From a bacterium (GTDB lineage Bacteria; Verrucomicrobiota; Verrucomicrobiae; Limisphaerales; J093), in assembly GCA_021839785.1 (NCBI GenBank), contig JAKCAB010000195.1, positions 1 through 13,132 of the forward strand: 13,132 bases of DNA. The letters run 5' to 3'. Positions 1 to 7,960 of the stretch are shown here, piece by piece. The notes beneath the pieces are model-generated. The model searched no databases. It was not told the DNA's origin and worked only from the letters and a program-made list of their open reading frames with translations. How positions within the stretch are numbered: position 1 is the first letter of the stretch; every line of letters starts with the position of its first letter. Made by a program: the position numbers and the translations under genes.

Positions 1-183
1 TACCAGATCAAGGCCCTCAAGCACACCAAGCCGCCGGACGCGACGATTTTCGATCACCTGGGCGACATCTACGCCGCGCTGGGGCGTCAAACCGACGCGC
101 AGGACGCGTGGAAGAAGTCGCTGGCAGTCGAGCCCAACCCGGCGGTCGCCAAGAAGCTCCAGCCCGCGACCGGCCCGCGTTAG
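1..183 (+). CDS. TPR-repeat protein, C-terminal fragment
   Basis: The frame is open from the first base and ends at TAG 181-183, giving the last 60 residues of a protein whose start lies outside the window. Residues about 13-46 form one tetratricopeptide repeat: a first helix around IFDHLGDIYAALGR, then a second around DAQDAWKKSLAVEPN, with the usual small residues (G and A) at the packing positions and Pro near the end of the second helix. A short tail ending in PATGPR follows. TPR proteins are helical scaffolds for protein-protein contacts, and many high-GC Gram-negative genomes carry long multi-TPR proteins. The fragment shows no catalytic domain, so the function of the whole protein cannot be given. 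It converges on the minus-strand Sco gene, with 71 bases between the two stops and no clear terminator hairpin there. Confidence 0.8.
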   Translation, partial: YQIKALKHTKPPDATIFDHLGDIYAALGRQTDAQDAWKKSLAVEPNPAVAKKLQPATGPR

Positions 184-254
184 GATGGAACGGCGTTTCT
201 CCCGACACTACCCGCGCGAGGCTTTGAAACTGAAGGCTCGGGCGCGTCGCCAGC

Positions 255-1205
255 CTACTTGGCGGCGGCGGCCTTCACCATTTCCGCGACGAAGTCCGCG
301 GTTTTCCACTCGTTTCCCATCAGGATTCGCTGAATGTGACCGGTGGCGTCCACCACCACCGTGCGCACGTTGTGACTGAAGCCTTCGCCGTCCCGCGCGA
401 AAAACGTGCCGAATTGCTCCGTGATGGCGTCGATGTCGATCATCTCGCCGGTGCAAAAGTTCAGCCACGCCGGGTCGGCCCCGTATTGTTGCGCATACCG
501 GTGGAGCACTGCGGGCGTGTCGTACGCCGGATCGAAGGAGATCGCCAGCAGATGCCATCGCTTCTGCGGGCCGGGCAGGAGCTGCTTCAGTTGGGCGCAA
601 GCCTCGGCGAATTGACGCGACTGGCGCGGGCAAAACGTCGGATACGGACACCGCGTGTAAAGGAACGTAAGTCCCAGCGCCTGGCCTTTGAAATCGGATA
701 GGCGGACCGGTCGGCGCGACTCGGTGACGAACGGGTAATCGGGCATCGCGTCGCCTTCGTGGAGTTCGTCCACGTCGCGGACCACGCGGACGCTGGGCAC
801 TTCGGGTTTGGCGGTGTCGGCCACGCCACGATCGAGCACCTTGATCTGATCGATCCAGCCGTCGGTGGCGGTCACGTTCATGCGGAAATTCACCGTGTCG
901 CCGGGCGCGAGGCCGTCGAGTTCCTTCGCGTCCTTTACGTCGAACGGCATGGTCATCGCGGCCATGTAGCCGGGGATTTCCTCGTGTTTGATCACCACCT
1001 CGCGGTCGGCGGCGCGGACCTCCTTGACCACACCGCGGACTTGGAAGATCTGCGGTGCGGCGGTGTTGGTGGACGCGGTGGGCGCGCCAGTCGTCGCGCC
1101 CGGCGGCAGCAGGCACTGGCAGGAACCCGGCTTGTTGCCGCGGCAGGCGCTCAACGCGAGCCCGGTCGCGACGGCGGCGAGCAGCAGAATGTTTTTCGTG
1201 TGCAT
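255..1205 (-). CDS. CusF-Sco fusion lipoprotein, copper chaperone
   Basis: The protein has 316 residues when started at ATG 1205. That start places a lipoprotein signal at the N-terminus: MHTKN, a hydrophobic stretch, then LSAC with Cys21 as the likely lipidated residue. An upstream in-frame GTG at 1241 would add 12 residues ahead of the signal and is less likely. Residues about 53-125 resemble a CusF-type copper-binding domain, with His74 and the MTM pair Met84/Met86 as candidate Cu(I) ligands. Residues about 150-312 are a Sco1/SenC thioredoxin-fold domain with Cys186 and Cys192 (CPYPTFC) and the conserved His278 (FSHN). Sco proteins deliver copper to, or reduce, the CuA site of cytochrome oxidase on the outer face of the inner membrane. 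The cysteines are CX5C rather than the classic CX3C. A further CxC (Cys29, Cys31) lies just after the lipid anchor. purL is the next gene upstream on the same strand, 301 bases away. Confidence 0.9.
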   Translation of the reverse strand: MHTKNILLLAAVATGLALSACRGNKPGSCQCLLPPGATTGAPTASTNTAAPQIFQVRGVVKEVRAADREVVIKHEEIPGYMAAMTMPFDVKDAKELDGLAPGDTVNFRMNVTATDGWIDQIKVLDRGVADTAKPEVPSVRVVRDVDELHEGDAMPDYPFVTESRRPVRLSDFKGQALGLTFLYTRCPYPTFCPRQSRQFAEACAQLKQLLPGPQKRWHLLAISFDPAYDTPAVLHRYAQQYGADPAWLNFCTGEMIDIDAITEQFGTFFARDGEGFSHNVRTVVVDATGHIQRILMGNEWKTADFVAEMVKAAAAK

Positions 1206-1506
1206 TGCTTCGGCAAAGCTGAGAGCAGTCCAATTAACCACTTACAGACTCGGATGAAAGCGACTGGTTACCAACCAACCGCACTTTTCTCTTCTTCCTG
1301 CGGCGTGAGGCCCTGAGTACAAACCAGTTCTTGCGTTTCGCATCGATTCTTACGCATTCCAACGTTGCCGGTGGAGCGCCGGCTTGTAGCCGGGCTTAGC
1401 GCTTAAGCCGGCTGGAAGCCAGCGCTCCGGAACTCGCAGGTTCGGGTTGCCGGCAACTTCAGAATGCGCCTCCGGCGATTCGCGGTTTTCCACCGCGCCC
1501 AGCCGG
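1206..1506. other. Intergenic gap between purL and the Sco gene
   Basis: I see no credible gene in these 301 bases. They hold the 3' flank of purL and the leader of the Sco gene, both on the minus strand. The part nearest the Sco gene (about 1231-1300) is noticeably more AT-rich than its surroundings and probably contains that gene's promoter, but I could not settle on one -35/-10 pair. The part nearest purL holds the inverted repeat listed separately at 1373-1428. No Shine-Dalgarno-like sequence precedes ATG 1205. Confidence 0.6.
1373..1428. repeat. Inverted pair of GGAGCGC palindromic repeats
   Basis: Two copies of one short element face each other. The + copy (1373-1398) begins GGAGCGC, then CGGCTTGTAGCCGGGCTTA. 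The - copy (read from 1428 to 1404) begins GGAGCGC, then TGGCTTCCAGCCGGCTTA. They differ at a few bases and one indel and are separated by GCGCT. Each copy is also a small hairpin (for example CCGGCT-TGT-AGCCGG at 1379-1393), and together they can form one long imperfect cruciform. It starts about 80 bases after the purL stop. It may help end purL transcription, but no T-run follows on either side, so an ordinary intrinsic terminator is not supported. The shared GGAGCGC start links it to the repeats upstream of gcvP. Confidence 0.75.
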
Positions 1507-3900
1507 CTAAGCCATTGCGCGACCGAGGCTGTTCCACCACGGATCGTGCAGGTCGGCGACGGACGCGGAAAATTCTCCGGCCGGCGCTTTCAAAGTCAGT
1601 TTGTCGCCGCCGACGGTGCCGATTCGCGCCGCTGACACACCCATCAATTTCGCTCGCTCCGCAATCTTCGTGGCGTGGAGCGGCGCGCAGGTGATGACCA
1701 CGCGCGAATGCGCTTCCCCGAACAGGAGCGCGTCCAGGCGCGCCTTGACCGGCGCGGAATCGCTGGGAGCACCGGCCGCGGGGGGCGGTGCGACCAACGG
1801 CGTCAAATCCACGGTCGCGCCGATCAGGCGCGGCGTGTTCCGGGCCAGGAGCTGGCTGAGGCAACTCTCCACCAACGCCACCGCCAGGCCGCCTTCGCTG
1901 CAATCGTGTGCGCTCTTGATGCCGCCCGCCTGGATCAAACCCAGCAACGTCGTGTGGAGCGTCTTCGCGGTTTCGAGATCGCAGGGCGGCGGCGAACCGG
2001 TTTTCTGGCCGCGGATGACCTGCAAATACGCGCTGCCGCCGAGCCCAAACAACGGGTCGGCTGGGTCCAGTGCCGCGCCCAGCAGGATGATGGCGTCGCC
2101 TTCGTCCTTGAACCACTGCGTGGTGAGGTGCTCCGGCTTTTCGATCAGGCCCACCATCGCCACCGTGGGCGTGGGATCGATCGGGCCGGCCGGGCTTTGG
2201 TTGTAGAGCGAGCAATTGCCGCCGGTGACCGGCGTGTTCAGCGCGCGGCAGGCGTCGGCCAGACCGCGCACCGCCTCGCGGAGTTGCCAGAACAGCTCCG
2301 GGTTGTGCGGATTGCCGAAATTCAGATTGTCCGTCACGCCGAGCGGCAACGCTCCAGAGCAAACGAGGTTGCGCGCCGCCTCGACTACCGCCGCCTTCCC
2401 GCCCTCGTACGGGTCCAGATAAACGTAAGCGCCGCTGCAATCGCTCGTGAGGGCGAGGAATTTCTCCGGGAAGGTGTCGCGCGAAGAAAGCGAAGTGGAA
2501 ATACCTGCTTCGCCGACATCGCGTCCTGCGCGCGCGACTGGAGGCAAGGAATCGGCCTTGAGGCGGACCACGGCGGCGTCGCTGCCGGGGCAGACCACCG
2601 AGCCGTCGCGGACCATGTGGTCGTACTGGCGATAAACCCAATTCTTGGACGCGATCGTTGGCCAGGCCAGCAGCCGCTTCAGATCGGCGATCGGATCCTG
2701 GCAGTCGGGCACGCCGTCGAGGCGGAACGCCCGGACTTCCTGCAAATAAGCCGGCTCCTGCGCGTCGCGTTCATAGACCGGCGATTCGTTGGCGATGAGC
2801 TTGGCCGGGATGTCGGCGACGACCTGGCCGTGGTTTTTCACCACCATACGGCCGGTGTCGGTGACGGTGCCAATCTCCGCCCACGGCAGGTCCCACTTGT
2901 CGAAGATGCGCTTGACCTCTTCCTCGCGGCCTTGGTGCACGATGATCAGCATTCGCTCCTGCGATTCGCTGAGCATGATCTCGTACGGCGTCATGTTCGC
3001 CGCCCGCTGCGGAACGCGCGTCAATTCGATCTCGATGCCGGTGCCGGCGCGGGCCGCGGTCTCACAAGTCGAACAAGTCAGACCGGCGGCGCCCATGTCT
3101 TGAATGCCGGCCACGGCGCCGGTGGCGAGCAATTCGAGACACGCTTCGCACACCAGCTTTTCCATGAACGGATCGCCGACCTGCACCGCGCCGCGCTGCT
3201 GCTGGGCGGATTCGTCAGTCAAATCCTGCGAAGCGAAGGCCGCCCCCGCCAGGCCGTCCCGCCCCGTCGCCGGCCCCACGTAGAAGACCGGATTCCCGAC
3301 GCCTTTCGCCGCGCCGCGGGCAATCTGATCGTGCCGCAGCACCCCCAGGCAAAACACGTTCACGAGTGGGTTGCCGGCATAGCTGGGGTCGAAATAGACC
3401 TCGCCCGCCAGCGTGGGAATGCCAAAGCAATTGCCGTAATGGGCAATGCCCGCCACGACACCTCGGAAAAGCCGCCGCACCTCAGGATCGGACAGATCGC
3501 CGAAGCGGAGCGAATCCAGGGCGCACACCGGGCGGGCACCCATCGTAAAAATGTCGCGGACGATACCGCCCACGCCGGTGGCCGCGCCTTGGAAGGGCTC
3601 GACCGCGCTGGGGTGGTTGTGCGACTCCATCTTGAACGCGATCGCCAGCCCGTCGCCGATGTCGATGATGCCCGCATTTTCCTCGCCCGCGCCGACCAGA
3701 ATTTTCGGCGACCGGGTGGGAAAAGTTTTCAGCAGCGGGCGGGTGTTCTTGTACGAGCAATGCTCGCTCCACATGACCGAGAAGATGCCTAACTCGGTGT
3801 ACGTGGGCGTGCGGCCGAGAATTTGCAGAATCTTGGCGTATTCCTCGGGCGTGAGGTTGTGTTTGGCAACCAGTTCGGGAGTGATAACGGGTTCGGTCAT
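1507..3900 (-). CDS. purL: Phosphoribosylformylglycinamidine synthase subunit PurL
   Basis: This is a complete 797-residue protein of the small PurL type, lacking the C-terminal glutaminase domain of the large fused enzyme, so separate PurQ and PurS subunits are expected elsewhere. PurL catalyses the ATP-dependent conversion of FGAR to FGAM, the fourth step of purine synthesis, in the cytoplasm. The N-terminal [12 protein letters not shown] motif (about 43-54) contains the family's catalytic His47. [18 protein letters not shown] (about 92-109) and the following [14 protein letters not shown] match the first ATP/substrate-binding domain. [13 protein letters not shown] (about 268-280), SESQERML (about 311-318), [19 protein letters not shown] and [12 protein letters not shown] follow in the expected order of the duplicated AIRS-like domains. 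The start ATG at 3900 gives a normal N-terminus. The gene sits between two copper-related genes on the same strand, but gaps of more than 230 bases on each side suggest separate transcription. Confidence 0.97.
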   Translation of the reverse strand: MTEPVITPELVAKHNLTPEEYAKILQILGRTPTYTELGIFSVMWSEHCSYKNTRPLLKTFPTRSPKILVGAGEENAGIIDIGDGLAIAFKMESHNHPSAVEPFQGAATGVGGIVRDIFTMGARPVCALDSLRFGDLSDPEVRRLFRGVVAGIAHYGNCFGIPTLAGEVYFDPSYAGNPLVNVFCLGVLRHDQIARGAAKGVGNPVFYVGPATGRDGLAGAAFASQDLTDESAQQQRGAVQVGDPFMEKLVCEACLELLATGAVAGIQDMGAAGLTCSTCETAARAGTGIEIELTRVPQRAANMTPYEIMLSESQERMLIIVHQGREEEVKRIFDKWDLPWAEIGTVTDTGRMVVKNHGQVVADIPAKLIANESPVYERDAQEPAYLQEVRAFRLDGVPDCQDPIADLKRLLAWPTIASKNWVYRQYDHMVRDGSVVCPGSDAAVVRLKADSLPPVARAGRDVGEAGISTSLSSRDTFPEKFLALTSDCSGAYVYLDPYEGGKAAVVEAARNLVCSGALPLGVTDNLNFGNPHNPELFWQLREAVRGLADACRALNTPVTGGNCSLYNQSPAGPIDPTPTVAMVGLIEKPEHLTTQWFKDEGDAIILLGAALDPADPLFGLGGSAYLQVIRGQKTGSPPPCDLETAKTLHTTLLGLIQAGGIKSAHDCSEGGLAVALVESCLSQLLARNTPRLIGATVDLTPLVAPPPAAGAPSDSAPVKARLDALLFGEAHSRVVITCAPLHATKIAERAKLMGVSAARIGTVGGDKLTLKAPAGEFSASVADLHDPWWNSLGRAMA

Positions 3901-4135
3901 GGAATGGGAAAGCCAGCGGCGGCGCCAACAACGTCTGCGGACTGCGGTGGGCGCGCGCGTTGCGCGGCGGATGCAGGCAGGTGAAACGGCGTCCGGCGGA
4001 GCCGCTCGCGGTTGCCGGCATTGCGGGGCATCGGGTCAACTGGCCTTCGGTCTGAAGCCGCGGATTGTGTCGCGCACACCGGCCAGAGGTTAAGCGCCCC
4101 GGCCGGTGAGCGTCAAATCCGCCATCCGCCGGCGC
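3901..4135. other. Intergenic gap between TonB receptor gene and purL
   Basis: These 235 bases hold no credible gene; the open frames crossing them are short and extend antisense or out of frame into neighbouring genes. They should contain the purL promoter and leader, but I see neither a convincing -35/-10 pair nor a purine riboswitch. The hairpin just after the receptor stop is listed separately. Confidence 0.5.
4077..4108 (-). terminator. GC-rich hairpin after the TonB receptor gene
   Basis: CACCGGCC (4077-4084) and GGCCGGTG (4101-4108) form a perfect 8-base-pair stem around a 16-base loop, 27 bases past the receptor stop codon. The place fits transcription termination between the receptor and purL. 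No T-run follows on the minus strand, so it could instead be a 3'-end stabilising hairpin or chance in GC-rich DNA. Confidence 0.25.
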
Positions 4136-6220
4136 TCAATCCCAACTCAGCCGCAGGGCGCCGTACACGAAACGCCCCGGCCCGGGCAGCCGTTGGCCAA
4201 CTGCCACGTCGCTGCCGGCCACGCGGTTGATGCCGCCGAGGTGGTCCGCGTAGAGCTCGTCCAGGATGTTGTCCACACCGGCCTGGAGGGTCAGGCGGCG
4301 GGTGACGTTCCAGCCCGCGCGCAGGTTCATCAACGCATAGCCGGGCGTGGGCGGCTCGCCGTTGTAAGCCGCCACCTCGTCCTGGCGCGCCACCAACACG
4401 CCTTCGATGCCCGCCTCGAAATGCCCGCTGCGCCACGTCAAGTCCACGCGCCCGCGCAACGGGGCGATGCGGTACAAGTTGTCGTCGTGCTCGCAATCCC
4501 GGCCGCGCACGTAGCTCAACACCCCGCCGAGCGTGAAGCGCTTCACGAACTCCCACTCGGCGCTGGCGTCCACCCCGTACAGTTCCGCGCGGTCCAGGTT
4601 TTGGTACTGGAGCACGGCGAGTTTGTTGGCGTCGAGGCGCGTGGTCGGCCGGCCCTGGATGTAATCCTCCACCAGCGTGTAGAACGGCGACACCTTCGCG
4701 CGCCAATGCGCACCATGCCAGTCGGCGGTGAGGTTGAACTGCCACGCCGTCTCTGGATTCAGATCCAGGTTGCCCAGATAGGTGCGGCCATCGGCTTGGC
4801 CGGCGCTGGCGCTGAGCGGCGTCCACAAATACCGCTCGACCAAGTTCGGCGCGCGGTTCTTGCGTGCGGCGCCGATTTCGTAGGCACTGCCCTCGTTCGG
4901 CGTGAAACGCACGGCGGCGGTCGCGTCCAAGTTCAAATCGTCGATGGCGCGCCGGTTGGCGTTGAAAGCGATGGCATCCGCCTGGGCGGCGGGGAAGTAG
5001 TTCTCCACCGGCCCCGTGTCGGCCCACACGGCATCCGCCCGCACGCCCAACAAAGTGTGCCAGCGCGGCGACCAGTCCGCCTGCCACTCCGCGTAGCCGC
5101 CCAACCGGTCGCGGCTGCCGTCGTTGATTGTGGTCTGGCGCATGCCGTTGTTATCGTTTTGCTGGTACGCGTCGAACTGGTTGTCGTGGAAATCCAGGCC
5201 GAGGCGGTAAGTGTGCGGTTCGACCGCTTTGACCGCGCCGAGTGCGAAACCGGTATCTGCGCTCTCGGCGGGCGAGGACATTCGCATCGGCCCCGCCGGT
5301 CGCAACGAGTAGTTGTCCATCAAATGGTCGGTTTGGTGGTGGTAAACCCGGGCCTGCAGACTGGCGAAACCAAGATCGCCGTCGAAGGCCGCGCCGCCTT
5401 GGTAGCCGTCGTCCTTGATCATGTCCATCGGCAGCGCGGGCGTGCCGGCGTCGCGCGTGTGGCTCAAACCGGCCTCGGCGCTGATCTCACCGACGGATGT
5501 CCGCGCCGCGCCGCGCAGTTCGTGGTGCATGATGTCGTATCCGCTGGCGCGGACCCGGCCGCCGGGGAAGCGATAGTCGCCCGCGCCTTGGAACGAGCCA
5601 TCGTAGGCGACGCTGTAACGATCGTTGGCGATCCCCAGAGTGGTGGCGGCGGCCCAGCCGTCGTTCGCCGAGGAACCGCTGCCGAACACCTCACCGAACG
5701 GACGCCACACCGCGTTGGTGCCGAAATGGGGCGGAGCAGAATCCGCCACGACCGTGCCGGCAATGCTGTCGCCGCCGAGGCTGACCGGCGTCACGCCAGG
5801 CACGACCAGCAGCGCCGCGGCCCGATTCGGTGACAGATAATGCAGCGGCGGGTCCATGTGGTTCGGGCACGCCGGGCTGATCGTCATGCCGTTTACCAGC
5901 ACTTTCACGCGGTCGGCGTGCAGGCCGCGAATCTGCGGGAGGCCGGTTTGCGCGCCATTACGGACCACGGCGACGCCCGGCATGTCTTCCAGCAGGCCGG
6001 CCGTGTCCTGAATGCGCGCCTTCGTGGCGGCGCTCGGCGATTCGGATTCCGTGTTGAGCGGCGCCCAGTCGCGGGTCGGATCGTTGTAACCGGTGACCAC
6101 GACCCGCGGCAGCCGTTCCGGTTCACCGGGGAGCCCGGCGGGTTCAGGTTCCAGCGCCAGCACCGCTCCCGCGGTGCCGAGGCCGAGTAAAGTAACAGCG
6201 GACAGAGGCAAGGAGTTCAT
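4136..6220 (-). CDS. TonB-dependent copper receptor, OprC/NosA-like
   Basis: The protein has 694 residues from ATG 6220, chosen because it starts a clear signal peptide (MNSLPLSAV followed by a hydrophobic run to VLALEPEP); a longer frame from 6298 would put 26 charged residues ahead of it. A TonB-box-like VVVTG lies near residue 40. The plug domain follows (GLLEDMPGV, QIRGL, VLVNGMTI, GGDSIAGTV), and then a 22-strand-type barrel ending in RLSWD. Such receptors import scarce ligands across the outer membrane using TonB energy. CPNHM (Cys118, Met122) in the plug and HLM (His299, Met301) in the barrel correspond to the CxxxM-HxM copper site described for Pseudomonas OprC, where I recall Cys143/Met147/His323/Met325. 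The spacing is nearly the same (181 versus 180). Further Met-rich sequence (PMRM, PMDM) fits copper. It lies downstream of a di-heme peroxidase and a CPLCH protein on the same strand. The ligand is inferred. Confidence 0.9.
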   Translation of the reverse strand: MNSLPLSAVTLLGLGTAGAVLALEPEPAGLPGEPERLPRVVVTGYNDPTRDWAPLNTESESPSAATKARIQDTAGLLEDMPGVAVVRNGAQTGLPQIRGLHADRVKVLVNGMTISPACPNHMDPPLHYLSPNRAAALLVVPGVTPVSLGGDSIAGTVVADSAPPHFGTNAVWRPFGEVFGSGSSANDGWAAATTLGIANDRYSVAYDGSFQGAGDYRFPGGRVRASGYDIMHHELRGAARTSVGEISAEAGLSHTRDAGTPALPMDMIKDDGYQGGAAFDGDLGFASLQARVYHHQTDHLMDNYSLRPAGPMRMSSPAESADTGFALGAVKAVEPHTYRLGLDFHDNQFDAYQQNDNNGMRQTTINDGSRDRLGGYAEWQADWSPRWHTLLGVRADAVWADTGPVENYFPAAQADAIAFNANRRAIDDLNLDATAAVRFTPNEGSAYEIGAARKNRAPNLVERYLWTPLSASAGQADGRTYLGNLDLNPETAWQFNLTADWHGAHWRAKVSPFYTLVEDYIQGRPTTRLDANKLAVLQYQNLDRAELYGVDASAEWEFVKRFTLGGVLSYVRGRDCEHDDNLYRIAPLRGRVDLTWRSGHFEAGIEGVLVARQDEVAAYNGEPPTPGYALMNLRAGWNVTRRLTLQAGVDNILDELYADHLGGINRVAGSDVAVGQRLPGPGRFVYGALRLSWD

Positions 6221-6464
6221 GGCAGACAAAAGCTTTTCAGTTGGTTCAAAAACAATTCGCGGGATCCGACGCGGTTCACGCCGCCGGATCGCGGTCAAAA
6301 CTCAGTGACCGCCCTGCTTTCAAGAAAACCAGACCATCCACGGCGAACTTGAGGTTTGCCGGGCTTTGAAGGGGAGAATCGAAGCCAGCCAGAACTCCAA
6401 GCCACGGCGACCGCGCGTCGAGCGCGTGCGTCGGAGCTTCAAAGGCGATACCGGCGACCTCGAC
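6221..6464. other. Leader region of the TonB receptor gene
   Basis: This 244-base gap lies between the small CPLCH gene and the receptor gene, both on the minus strand. I see no gene in it. Its length suggests the receptor can have its own promoter. The main visible structure is the hairpin at 6263-6290. I found no match that I trust to a known copper-regulator operator (CueR, CsoR or CopY type). Confidence 0.5.
6263..6290 (-). promoter_or_regulatory. Hairpin in the receptor gene leader
   Basis: On the minus strand GATCCG, GCGG, a CGTGAA loop, CCGC, a GT bulge and CGGATC make a 10-base-pair stem, ending 42 bases before the receptor ATG. It could be a leader RNA structure or an operator. Nothing shows which, and no U-tract follows to make it a terminator. 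Confidence 0.25.
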
Positions 6465-6926
6465 TCAGGCCAGCTTGGGAGGCGGTTTGGGCGGGGCTTG
6501 GGCGAACGCGTGCCAGGTCGAGAGCGCCAGCGCCGGCAGCCAATGTTCGCCGGACGGCCGGGCTACCTGGCAGCGCGCGGCCTCCGGCAGCGCGAGTTCG
6601 CTTTGAGGATCGAGACCGAGCACCGGACGTTGCTTCTCCTCTTGTTGACGACCGCGTTGGATGGCATGGCACAGCGGACAAGGGTGCTTGCCGTCGAAAG
6701 TCTTCGCGAGCGCTTCGCGCAGCGGGGCGTCTTGGGAATAACGCACCACCATGCTGCCGAAGGCGATGGTTTGCAGCACCACCCAGTGGCCGCCGCTGGC
6801 GAACAGGATGGCGAGCAACGCCGCCCAACTGCCGCAGTGCCGCAGTGCGCGCGCTCCCAAGGCGCCGCGCGGCCGTCCGGGGGAACGGCCGCGCATCGCG
6901 GTGGAGTTGGGCGGGTGACCGGACAC
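6465..6926 (-). CDS. Small membrane protein with CPLCH motif
   Basis: The protein has 153 residues from GTG 6926, which begins 9 bases after the peroxidase stop; an ATG at 6896 would give 143 residues and is equally possible. I do not recognise a named family with certainty. Residues 1-30 are rich in Arg. A hydrophobic segment (about 32-60, around SWAALLAILFASGGHWVVLQ) is probably one membrane span, and by the positive-inside rule the C-terminal half would face the periplasm. That half holds HPCPLCHAI (81-89), with Cys83, Cys86 and His87: formally a heme c CxxCH motif, but equally a metal-binding Cys/His site. The C-terminus is Pro- and Lys-rich (PPKPPPKLA). Tight spacing suggests one transcript with the peroxidase, with the copper receptor next downstream. 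A role in copper or heme handling is inferred from this position; a relation to DUF2946-like proteins is only a guess. Confidence 0.7.
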   Translation of the reverse strand: MSGHPPNSTAMRGRSPGRPRGALGARALRHCGSWAALLAILFASGGHWVVLQTIAFGSMVVRYSQDAPLREALAKTFDGKHPCPLCHAIQRGRQQEEKQRPVLGLDPQSELALPEAARCQVARPSGEHWLPALALSTWHAFAQAPPKPPPKLA

Positions 6927-6935
6927 GCAGCCGAT

Positions 6936-7931
6936 TTACCGGGCCCGCGCCTTGTCGGTCAAGGCGTCGGCGAAGGCCAGCAGCGCGTCGGCATCCTCGG
7001 GCTTGAGTTGCCGGTCGAGCTGGATGAAGGCCATTTTGACGATCGTGTCGCGCAGGACTTTCTGCGAGCCGTCATGGAAGTACGGCGCGGTGAGGGCGAC
7101 GTTGCGCAGGCTGGGCACCTTGAACTTGTAGTCGTCGTCCTCGTCTTTGGTCACGACGGAGCGGCCTTTGTCGGGCGTTTCGTAGGCGTGGATCAGGCCG
7201 ACCTTCTGGTAGCTGTTGCCGCCCAGCACCGGTCCGTTGTGGCAGGTGGTGCAGCCCGCCGACAGGAACAAGTCCAGGCCGCGCAACTCGTCTGCGTTCA
7301 GCGCCGTGTCCGAGCCGTTCTGGAAGTCGTCCAACCGGTCATGCGTGATGAGGGTGCGCTCGAAGGCCGCGACCGCCTCGGCCATGTTGTCGTACGTGAT
7401 CTTTTCGGCGGCGTCGGGAAAGGCCTTGGCGAAAGCCTCCTGGTATTCCGGCACGGCGCTCAGTTTCTTGACCACCTCGGGTTCGGCGGGCATGGCCATT
7501 TCGACTGGATTCAACACCGGTCCCTTGGCCTGCTCCTTGAGACTCGGCGCGCGGCCGTCCCAAAACTGCGCGAAATGGAAGCCGGCGTTCAAGGTGGTGG
7601 GCGAGTTGCGATCGCCCCGCTTGCCGAAGGCGCCCGGCGAGGTGGGCTGGTTGTCCACACCGGCCTTCCGGTTATCCACGGCGTGGCAGGTGTTGCAGGA
7701 CTGCGAGTCATTTTTCGACAGGCGATTGTCGAAATACAGCTTCCGGCCCAATTCGACGCGGGCCACGGTGTCTTGCTCGCTGCCCGGCATCTTTTCCGGC
7801 AGGACGCCGAGAAGATCCTTCGCCTTGGCGCGGAGCGCGGCGATCTGGGCCGGGGTGTACGCGGCGTCGGCTGCGTGGGCGAGCGCGGCCGCGGCGCACG
7901 TCGCCATAGTGCAAACAAGGAAAACGTTCAT
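6936..7931 (-). CDS. Di-heme cytochrome c peroxidase (CcpA/MauG family)
   Basis: The protein has 331 residues from ATG 7931, which opens a signal peptide (MNVFLVCTMATCAAAALAHA with cleavage near ADA); an upstream extension in the same frame to 8048 would bury it. Two heme c sites are visible, CNTCH (79-83) and CTTCH (227-231), at the spacing usual for bacterial di-heme peroxidases. Family signatures include LGRKLYFDNRLS (about 61-72), NSPTTLNAGF (about 109-118), FWDGRAPSLKEQ (about 123-134), VPSLRNVALTAPYFHDGS (about 272-289) and a KMAFIQL segment whose Met300 may be an axial heme ligand. Such enzymes reduce hydrogen peroxide to water in the periplasm with electrons from cytochrome c or a cupredoxin; MauG-like members instead oxidise other proteins. 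The CPLCH membrane protein follows after 9 bases. Peroxidase versus MauG-like activity cannot be decided from sequence alone. Confidence 0.93.
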   Translation of the reverse strand: MNVFLVCTMATCAAAALAHAADAAYTPAQIAALRAKAKDLLGVLPEKMPGSEQDTVARVELGRKLYFDNRLSKNDSQSCNTCHAVDNRKAGVDNQPTSPGAFGKRGDRNSPTTLNAGFHFAQFWDGRAPSLKEQAKGPVLNPVEMAMPAEPEVVKKLSAVPEYQEAFAKAFPDAAEKITYDNMAEAVAAFERTLITHDRLDDFQNGSDTALNADELRGLDLFLSAGCTTCHNGPVLGGNSYQKVGLIHAYETPDKGRSVVTKDEDDDYKFKVPSLRNVALTAPYFHDGSQKVLRDTIVKMAFIQLDRQLKPEDADALLAFADALTDKARAR

Positions 7932-7960
7932 CGTGTCTCGCTTTAGATAAATCGGACCGT

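Noticed and set aside
255..1241. Longer Sco start at GTG 1241
   Set aside because: It would place 12 residues before the lipoprotein signal; ATG 1205 gives a standard signal with lipobox LSAC.
1675..3792. A 705-codon open frame on the + strand opposite purL
   Set aside because: The opposite strand encodes a clear, complete PurL. The + frame is Arg-, Ala- and Asp-rich with no recognisable domain, as expected for antisense frames in high-GC DNA.
4106..5833. A 575-codon open frame on the + strand opposite the TonB receptor
   Set aside because: It is antisense to a protein with signal peptide, plug and barrel motifs; its own translation shows no family signature.
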